This document shows, one piece after another, positions 17,804-24,319 of a stretch of 24,319 nucleotides of DNA. Positions within the stretch are counted from its first letter, which is position 1. Every line of letters starts with the position of its first letter. The position numbers were made by a program, and so were the translations under genes. The notes beneath the pieces were generated by a model. It was not told the origin of the DNA. It was given only the letters and a program-made list of their open reading frames with translations, and made no database searches. The stretch is from Phoronis australis (Eukaryota; Phoronida; Phoronidae), in the NCBI GenBank assembly GCA_002633005.1, contig NMRA01000424.1:294260-318578 (forward strand). The letters run 5' to 3'.

Positions 17804-20204
17804 CTGCAAACAAAAGCTTAATGGTGACGAAATAACCAAACCGTTTTCCCTGAGAGATGACTCAAGCTTGAGTGCATTGTGCTATGTATTTTCGTGTCTG
17901 AATTGTTTTTTTCTGCTTCATTAAGAAAACAACGAAGTTATTAGATTTATCTGGATTAATAATAGTGCCCATCCCAGTCTACGTATAAGTACCTTGCACG
18001 GATTACGCGTAATCTATACACCAACCCCTATTCACTATGAGGAGGCAGTTCGCCATAATGTCCTTCCTCTACTCAAGGTTGCGTTTTCGAGTCACACGGG
18101 GCACACTGCTGGTCGCTTGAGTCAAGTCCCTAGATCCTCAGCTCTGTTTCAACTAATAAAGCATAAAGATGGTCCAAGGTGATCAGTGCGATGGGCCTTA
18201 CTGAGCAGCATGCATAGGTCTGGTACAACACTATTTTAAATTAATTATTGAAATAATGAAAGGATATGTCTTATTATTTAGCTATTCCTTAATCTTCATA
18301 TAATGAAATCACAGAAATGATAATTCTGCATTTCCCATAATTTTAACATTTCGTCGCGCAAAAGAGATGCAATTTGCCTGTTTCAGTTCAACGTGACCTT
18401 TGACCTCTCATTTGACCTTGACTTTGACCTTGCATCCATTAAGTAATACCAGAAATGGACTCTCCATCCCAAAAAAACATTGGAAACCATGAATTGCTGG
18501 ATCCTACACGGTATCATGTTCAGAATGTGGAATTTAGGTGAAATTCAAGATTGCGAAAGCCGCCATCTTAAATTAAAAAAAATGCTCAAAATTGCACAAA
18601 GTGCAACCAAGTTAACTTTATTCTTCTAACCATATATAATAATTTCCAAAAGAAAGCTTTACAGTAAACAACTTTGCAGGGTCAACTGTTTGGCAACTAG
18701 ACGAACTATCCAATTGCCGTTATTGAGTGTTGCTCGCCAATATTTCAACTAAACAGTTTCTTTTTCACATCATCTATTGTTAATGCTGTATAAAACATTA
18801 CGATGTTGACCATTTGGCATAATTTGGAACATAAAATCTCAGATTTGTTGATCGGAATCAAACCGAGACTTTAAAGATTGTGCCATGTTAGTTACTATTG
18901 CTCGTTTAGCAGACTCTATGCAGTTTCCAGTTCTTGTGCCAAAACTTTGAAGGTTACTGAACACTAACTTGTTTCAGAGAACCTGAACGGAAATTCGTTT
19001 TCATTATCTGTTACTAGGCCAAATCCAGTTTCGGTGTCCTTCTAAGAATAGGCCTACACCATAACCCCAAGCACTATTGCAATTTGCTCCTCAGTTACTA
19101 CGCATTAAACTGACCTACATACTTGTACTTCAGTAAGAAAACACTGACCATTAAACAATCCGGTGACGTACTCTGTAACATATAGGCATTGCGCCAAAAC
19201 CATCATCACTGGACACATGTCAAAACTTGAATGGGAAGTTTTGAAAGAAGCTCAACAACCCGAGAAATTATAATTACATGTACGACGAGCCCCACAGTCG
19301 AAAAGCGTTTTGACACGTGATGTATTGTAAGGACAACCGTGCTGTCACCTGTTGATAAGATGTCATATCTCATTCCAAAGGATATATTCGATATCTAGAG
19401 CACTGGATTTTTTTAGTTAAAGAAATGATCGACAACAGAAAATTAATTTTTTTAATTTTTAAGAAGGTCTTCTAGTTGAGCAATATTTTTTCTGAGAATA
19501 TGGTTGTGTAGGAGTACTGATCTGCATTTACTATCCTTGGTCGTGTATGTGCTTCAATTCTTGCCAGTGATGTTTATTATTATGTTTACTGTTTATCCAA
19601 GCTTCTTATAAGTCCACCTGCATTTACAAAAGGCGGTGAATGTTCGGACTGGGGTGGTTGAAAGACCAAATGATAATATGGTGGAATGAGTAAGGTATTC
19701 TTGTTGAAGCTGCTCTTATGTAATAGTTTAGACATTTCCTCGTCTGCGGTTGCCGGAGCCACCGGCGTTTTATGTACGCATTAGAGGAATTATTAGTAAA
19801 CGTTATCTGCTTAAATGAAAACCTGTTGTCAACCTTAGGTCGGGGGACTTTCTTGTGAGATAACATTTAGTTAAAGGGTGTGTTAATTTGGGATTTTCAA
19901 ATAAACGTCCTTCTACATATACATGCATGCATAGTCAGAAAATCTGTTGAAGATCTTCGCATTGCCGACTACACTTGAGAGATACCAACATGTGCCTAAT
20001 TTCAAAACGAGGTCAAAACAGCAGAGAGCTCTACTGCCGTGCAATACTAGAGGGCGAAATTTTAAGTGAATTAAAGACTTTTGAGAAAAATCATATGCTT
20101 CCAGAGACAACGCGTATAGATTTAAACAAATCAGGTCTATTGTGGAAATTCAAAATATCAACACAATTCGCAAATGTGATCGAGCAAGTTTAGACGATGA
20201 CATT
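17804..20204. other. Upstream flank of the MAM exons, no gene recognised
   Basis: The missing 5' part of the MAM gene should begin here or further right, but no exon with a phase-1 donor and MAM-like or signal-peptide content was found. Seen here are a cluster of TGACCT hexamers (18395-18431), an AAGATGGCGG on the minus strand (18561-18570), TAGGCCTAC at 19049-19057 and TACATGTA at 19275-19282. The plus-strand frame 17994-18182 and minus-strand frame 19624-19866 have coding-like stretches but no recognised family. Confidence 0.5.
18395..18431 (-). promoter_or_regulatory. Cluster of nuclear-receptor-type half-sites
   Basis: TGACCTTTGACCT (18395-18407) is, on the minus strand, AGGTCA-A-AGGTCA, a perfect DR1 element. 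Two more TGACCT hexamers follow at 18414-18419 and 18426-18431. It lies about 600 bases upstream of the first visible MAM exon. It may equally be a degenerate TGACCTT simple repeat, which is common in marine invertebrate DNA. Confidence 0.25.
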
Positions 20205-21119
20205 GATCAGCAAAAATAGAAGTTGGCGGTTTTACTGTTGAATTCTACAAATAGTTTTGGAAAAAATTATCAAATTCGTTATTTAGGTCAATTAAGTATA
20301 GTTTTGAAGTGAATTCTTTCCCAGCTTCACAACTGCAGAGGGCAATTAAAGTTTTGCCAAAAATGGTAAGCCTAAAGAATTAAAAAATGGCCTCCTACTC
20401 CTTTGTTAAATATAAAATAAAAAACGTTTTCCATCGTGTTTAGCACAGGGACTGAAAAGGGTTCTTGAAAAAATGTATCACCCAGATCAGACGTGCTTTT
20501 TTATCTGGGCCAATAATTGTTGAAAAACACCAGAATTCCTTTTGACAGTTTGCATTATACGGGATTGGTCTTGTGACAATAGTGAATTTTGAAAGAAACA
20601 TTTGATTCATTGTCCTAGAGTGGGTTGTTTAATGTTCTTAAAGCCTAACTTCAAAGGAATTTTGTTACTTTAGATCAGATAGGCTAACCAAAAATTACTA
20701 GCAAACAGTTGGTAAAATAAGAAAATGCGACTTCAATCACGCAAGTGTAAGTCCGTCAAATGATAAGTGAAGTTGCCTATACCTGCCCTATTGCGTCACC
20801 GTGAGATTCAAGCACAAATAACAAAAAGGTTGTATTGAATAGGGATCTAAACTGAACAGAACACCATTGCGTGCGGATGTTATTCGCAGCTGTTTGAATT
20901 AAAAGTGATACTCGCGGTGACGTAGACAAAAGCAGACTAACTTTTCGTTACATTTGGCAATTTATGGCACTAGTGGGCTAAAAGCGATGCTCTTAACATA
21001 CTTTAGGAGCCAAATTTACAGGCGTTATCGTTGAAGATAGGCTTTAAAATGTTTTTTAAAATGTTTGAATGGACAAAAATATTAACTGAAAACTCACAGC
21101 TTTGCGTTATAAAAATGGC

Positions 21120-21356
21120 ATTGCCTGTGACTTTCCTCAAGTTGAACGAGGTTGAAATCAACGGGACCCAATGTCGCCTTACTTGTTCGTGCTTTACACT
21201 GAAATCTTAAGCTGTATCTTTAGAGATGATAATGAAGTAAACAGAATTAATTGTGGAGCTATAGAGGTAAAAATTGCACAGTATGCCGATGATGAAAATA
21301 TTGTAACAAATGGTTCCGAAAAACCTCTCAAAACGGCTGAGGATCAATTTGCTTAA
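21120..21356 (+). pseudogene. L1/Tx1 reverse transcriptase palm (YADD) fragment
   Basis: The best preserved part of the remnant. A frame change just before 21171 joins CDFPQVERG to MSPYLFVLYTEIL, the QGCPxSPYLF region of motif B. The frame then runs through VNRINCGAIEVKIAQYADDE (the catalytic YADD at 21282-21293) to NGSEKPL and a stop at 21354-21356. In L1 and Tx1 elements the same order is (R)QGCPLSPYLFxL, GxxxKxxQYADD. The motif B glycine-cysteine pair is lost here and in-frame continuation is broken, so it is inactive. Confidence 0.8.
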
Positions 21357-22459
21357 TATTCAGGTCTTAAACCTAATATTGAAAACAACGAGTGTATATG
21401 AATTGGAAACAGGAATTACGATACTTCGATACCTGATTTTGCATAAACTATTAAATGGTCAAAAACAGAATTTTTTAACTTCGGGGATTAAATTTAGTGT
21501 AACTATAGACGACATGATCGGTTTTAAATTTAGTGCAAAACTCATTAATATTCAGAATACCTTACGCTCTTGGTCCTGAAAAACCTCTGGGCTTTGGGAA
21601 AATTTCCGTTTTAAAATTGTTAGTACTGGCAAAGTTTACGCATGTTTTCTTAAGTTCCCTAACACCAATTGACGCTTTCAAAAAACTGAAGAAAATGTTT
21701 TTTTCGGTGTACTTGGAGTAAGAAACAAGATAAATTTCTCGTAAGACAATGGTTCAGGATTATACGAATCATGGTCTCAACGTGGTTCATTTATTTTCCT
21801 TTTCTTAAATCTCTTAAAGCAACGTGGTTAAAACACATGTATATTATAAATTGACAAAATAGTTCAGCCTGGATAAATAACTTTCGGAATTCAAGTCAAT
21901 TTGACATTGAAAGGATGTTCAATGTAGGAAAAAATAGTTTAATGCTACCCCAATCCACACGTAATCTTTTGGAAGGATGTGTTTGTTTCAATATTTGAGT
22001 TTGATTTTTATATTAAACGCATTCAACGAAGAGGAAAAGATAACATCCCTTCCTTTATGGTATAACACAAAAGTTCGAATTGGAGGAAACCCAATATTTG
22101 TCCCTACTTAGAATAAAAAGTGTGTGAGATTCTTAGGTAATTCTATTGACAAAAACGAAAATGTCTTGTCATACACAGTTTTTCAGACAAATTTGGTCTT
22201 ACACCTTTCTTGTGCAGACAGACAAATTGCTTAAATTTCTTTTAAAAAAGTATATCGTTTACTTATGCAAAAGAGTCTCATCCAGTTATCACACAACTCT
22301 GGCAACTTTTTGGTAGGTAATCGTGGTTTATATAGTTTAACAACTTTGTTTCAAAAACCAAAATGATAAGAAAAATGAGAACACATTTTTTGTTTCGCAA
22401 GATCATTGACCGAATGAAAGTTATGTTTTGAAACGTCTGTTTTTTATTCTCCCAGTGTT

Positions 22460-22700
22460 AGACTCAGGGGGTTTCAAATGATAATTGTACACACCAATTT
22501 AGCAACAAAAAACTTTTTAATGCAAATTGGTATTTTTTTTCAACTGACCGATGTACCTTTTGTGGCAATGGACCTGACAGTTTATAACATTTATATTGAG
22601 GTTGCACTTTTGCTAAGGCTTTTCAAAAATATTTGTTGGATATTATATTTACGCAAAAAACGTCGATATATTTATAGATTTTCAGATTGTTATATTTGAT
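22460..22700 (+). pseudogene. L1/Tx1 ORF2 C-terminal Cys/His motif fragment
   Basis: The frame from about 22463 gives GFQMIIVHTNLATKNFLMQI. After a frame change it gives RCTFCGNGPDSL, a stop, HLY, a stop and GC at 22549-22605. This matches the L1/Tx1 C-terminal motif Cys-x2-Cys...His-x4-Cys (CxFCxxxPETxxHLFxxC) that follows the FQxKxxHxILATNxxLxxxGI block. Cysteine codons lie at 22552 and 22561. It marks the downstream end of ORF2. Confidence 0.75.
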
Positions 22701-23047
22701 AAACTGGAAATAAGAATGGACTGTGGAATATTATCGTTACTTTTGCAAATAAGCATACGTGTACATACTGTAGAAGGCTGAAAGTAGAAACTAACTTTTA
22801 GCACTTTTCAAAAAAGAATTAGAAATATATTTGGAATTCGAAAAAATAATTATTGGAAACATGGATTAGATTTATTTCTCCAAAAATGTCTGCTTTACTC
22901 TTTAAAAAAGAAATAAAGAAGAGAAAAGTATATTTGGTGTTGCTGTTTTGTGAAATTAAGATTTCGGTGAAATGCGTGAGTTTGCGTTTGCGTTTGTGTG
23001 GCATGTCAGTGGGGATTTCTGTCTTTGTACTGCGTTATCATTATTGC

Positions 23048-23053
23048 AATAAA
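23048..23053 (+). terminator. Possible polyadenylation signal of the decayed LINE
   Basis: AATAAA follows the last L1/Tx1-like peptide blocks and precedes a short A-rich patch. No target-site duplication could be fixed, so the true 3' end is approximate. Confidence 0.35.
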
Positions 23054-23075
23054 TGTTTAAAACAATATTGGACGA

Positions 23076-23449
23076 CCCTATTGACTCACTGAATTATGGA
23101 GTCAGCCGATTATTCTTTAAATGACTTAGCTACGATACTTCATGCGCCCTGTGATCTGCATTGTGAATTCACTTTGTTTCATTTTGTGTACGCCATGCCA
23201 TCCCTGTAATCAGGCGTTTGTAATTTGCAATACCAGCATCATGCCTAAAAACCTTTGTAAATTACCAGTTTGTTTATATTCTGTACAAGGAAGACGTAGA
23301 CTGATACGGCAGATGTGTTTATTTTCTCAAACTGAGATACGTGTAGATACAGGCTAATAAGAATTGCGTCGGGCTTCCGGTTCCGGTCTCGGCCAATGAA
23401 GGCGTTCTAATTGGTCTTCTTGGGAATTTTGCCAATATTTTTGATAACT
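23076..23449 (+). other. Spacer and 5' untranslated region of a young LINE
   Basis: No gene seen. The stretch from about 23360 is more GC-rich (CGTCGGGCTTCCGGTTCCGG) and leads into the ORF1 start. It is probably the 5' untranslated region and internal promoter of the element. The left boundary cannot be placed without other copies. Confidence 0.4.
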
Positions 23450-24319
23450 ATGCCGGGTAGAAATCAACGAAAAGCACTTCGCTCTCAAAGCGCAATACAA
23501 GAAGAAACGAATCCGGACGAAAGCGCTTCTACTAGCACAAGCTCTGGAAATGTTGCTATCGCCAGTGACTGTGAGGCCGACATGACAGTTTCCAGGCCGG
23601 TAGAACTCAGCTCAGACTCTGACGGAACGGTAACCTTGTCCGAATTGAAGTTCCTAATCATTGAGTCAACTACTCGCTTGGAAACAGTCTTCTCTGATAG
23701 ATTTTCTAAGGTTGAGGACAGAATGTTGGATTTAGAAACAACACAAGAATTTATTTCTAACAGACTAGACGCAGTGGAAAATAAAATTCAAGAGGCAAAC
23801 CTCCGTAGGCTTGACCAGGTTGACATTCTGCAAAAGCGTTTAGCTCATGATGAATGGAGGTCTAGAAGATATAATCTCCTGTTCTACGGTATAAATGAAC
23901 CCATTCGTGACACAACCGGTAAAAATGTTGAAAATGTTGAACAGGTAGTCAAAGGCTTCATAGAAAAAAAACTTCTACTTCAGCACAGTTATGTTAACTC
24001 GCTCATGTTTTCTAACTGCCACAGATTGCCGAAACCTCAGCAGTCCAGAAAGCCCGATGCTCCTAGAGCAATTGTTGTTAAATTTGTGATGATGACTGAC
24101 CGAAACAACATTCTAGCTGCTGGGTCAAAGTTGAGAGAGAAGGGTCTTGCTGTCCGTACCGACCTGCCGCCATTGTTAAAGCAGAAGAGAGGAGAGCTGG
24201 CACACATTGCCTATGATTTGAGAAAGCAGCAGAAGATGTTCACTCGCATCAAGGAAGCTCCTGATATGATTTGGTTGGAGGTACGGAAAAGCAAGGAAGA
24301 ACCATGGAGAAAATTTACA
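23450..24319 (+). CDS. LINE ORF1 protein (L1 ORF1p-like), partial at window edge
   Basis: An open frame of 290 codons from ATG at 23450 to the window end, with no stop. It encodes an ORF1p-type nucleic-acid chaperone that packages LINE RNA into ribonucleoprotein particles. Residues 1-60 are a low-complexity Ser/Glu/Asp-rich head. Residues about 64-133 form a heptad-like coiled coil (ESTTRLETVFSDRFSKVEDR and on) for trimer formation. An RRM-like domain follows, with RRYNLLFYGINE (139-150), NCHRLPKP (189-196) and PRAIVVKF (205-212). The C-terminal domain begins around 214, with DRNNILAAGSKLREKGLAVR and KQKRGELAHIAYDLRKQQKM. The absence of stops or frameshifts marks it as much younger than the decayed LINE just upstream. 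ORF2 should follow outside the window. The clade is L1/Tx1 or a CR1/L2-type element with an RRM ORF1. This ORF alone cannot decide. Confidence 0.88.
   Translation, partial: MPGRNQRKALRSQSAIQEETNPDESASTSTSSGNVAIASDCEADMTVSRPVELSSDSDGTVTLSELKFLIIESTTRLETVFSDRFSKVEDRMLDLETTQEFISNRLDAVENKIQEANLRRLDQVDILQKRLAHDEWRSRRYNLLFYGINEPIRDTTGKNVENVEQVVKGFIEKKLLLQHSYVNSLMFSNCHRLPKPQQSRKPDAPRAIVVKFVMMTDRNNILAAGSKLREKGLAVRTDLPPLLKQKRGELAHIAYDLRKQQKMFTRIKEAPDMIWLEVRKSKEEPWRKFT

Larger units (their letters stand above)
20205..23075 (+). mobile_element. Decayed L1/Tx1-type LINE (ORF2 remnant)
   Basis: No long ORF survives, but blocks of L1/Tx1 ORF2 occur in the right order across frames. They are GFTVEFYK-stop-FWKK (20228), GLKRVLEKMYHPDQTCF (20446-20500), motif A-like VNFE (about 20583), CDFPQVERG then MSPYLFVL (about 21130-21195) and QYADDENI (21282). 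Further on come FWKDVFVS (about 21970), LWYNTKVRIGGNPIFVP (about 22057-22110) and a block with LATKNFLMQIG leading to RCTFCGNGPDSL (22549-22584). The C-terminal end lies near 23000, with AATAAA at 23048-23053. Stops and frame changes throughout show long decay. The 5' boundary is uncertain, and the endonuclease region was not recognised. It is a different clade from the 871-3391 LINE. Confidence 0.8.

Noticed and set aside
17994-18182. 62-codon plus-strand frame with mixed codon use
   Set aside because: No recognisable family, no clear splice sites, and size within chance expectation.
19624-19866. 80-codon minus-strand frame and an overlapping frame ending NAGGLIRSLDKQ, considered as an upstream MAM exon
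   Set aside because: No MAM, signal-peptide or other known motif. The only phase-1 donor (GCAG|GTGGAC) is poor and no good acceptor precedes it.
1-24319. Bacterial-type features: operons, CRISPR arrays, phage genes, integrons
   Set aside because: No regularly spaced repeats with spacers, no ribosome-binding-site-led gene strings. Spliced exons and LINEs identify animal DNA.

Overview
This is animal (metazoan) genomic DNA, not microbial. It is AT-rich and gene-sparse. The one convincing host gene is split by introns with GT/AG ends, and the rest of the recognisable content is transposable elements. The octamer TACATGTA (8 copies) and the palindrome-cored TAGGCCTAC (3 copies) are strongly over-represented. 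That, together with the MAM-domain gene and mixed CR1-like and L1/Tx1-like LINEs, suggests a marine invertebrate (echinoderm, hemichordate, lancelet, cnidarian or lophotrochozoan). I cannot fix the phylum from the sequence alone.

Layout. 1-858: no gene seen. 859-3403: a 5'-truncated, frameshifted CR1/Jockey-group LINE on the + strand, with poly(A) tail and 12-bp target-site duplication. 3404-5750: non-coding except for one weak exon candidate at 3805-3950. 5750-17803: a minus-strand gene whose last seven coding exons are 17715-17803, 14659-14782, 13640-13819, 13121-13285, 11223-11352, 7967-8145 and 5940-6023. They encode two tandem MAM domains followed at once by a stop codon. All six junctions have GT...AG ends and compatible phases. 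The only break is one extra base in an A6 run in the third exon. The introns hold a 1.37-kb element with 32-bp terminal inverted repeats (15845-17219), a hAT-like miniature element (10879-11113), another small inverted-repeat element (6124-6355) and a long pyrimidine tract with a G-quadruplex motif on the transcript strand.

17804-20200: upstream of the first visible MAM exon. The gene must continue here or beyond, because that exon begins in mid-codon, but I found no further exon. About 20205-23075: a heavily decayed L1/Tx1-type LINE ORF2 on the + strand, readable as scattered peptide blocks from the RT fingers to the C-terminal Cys/His motif. 23360-24319: the 5' end of a much younger LINE on the + strand, with an intact ORF1 (290 codons, still open at the window edge). 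It encodes an L1-ORF1p-type RNA-binding protein.

Nothing here forms an operon or pathway. The MAM gene probably encodes a secreted or cell-surface adhesion-type protein. The transposons are independent insertions between and within its introns. Most short ORFs in the window are chance or shadow frames and are not listed.
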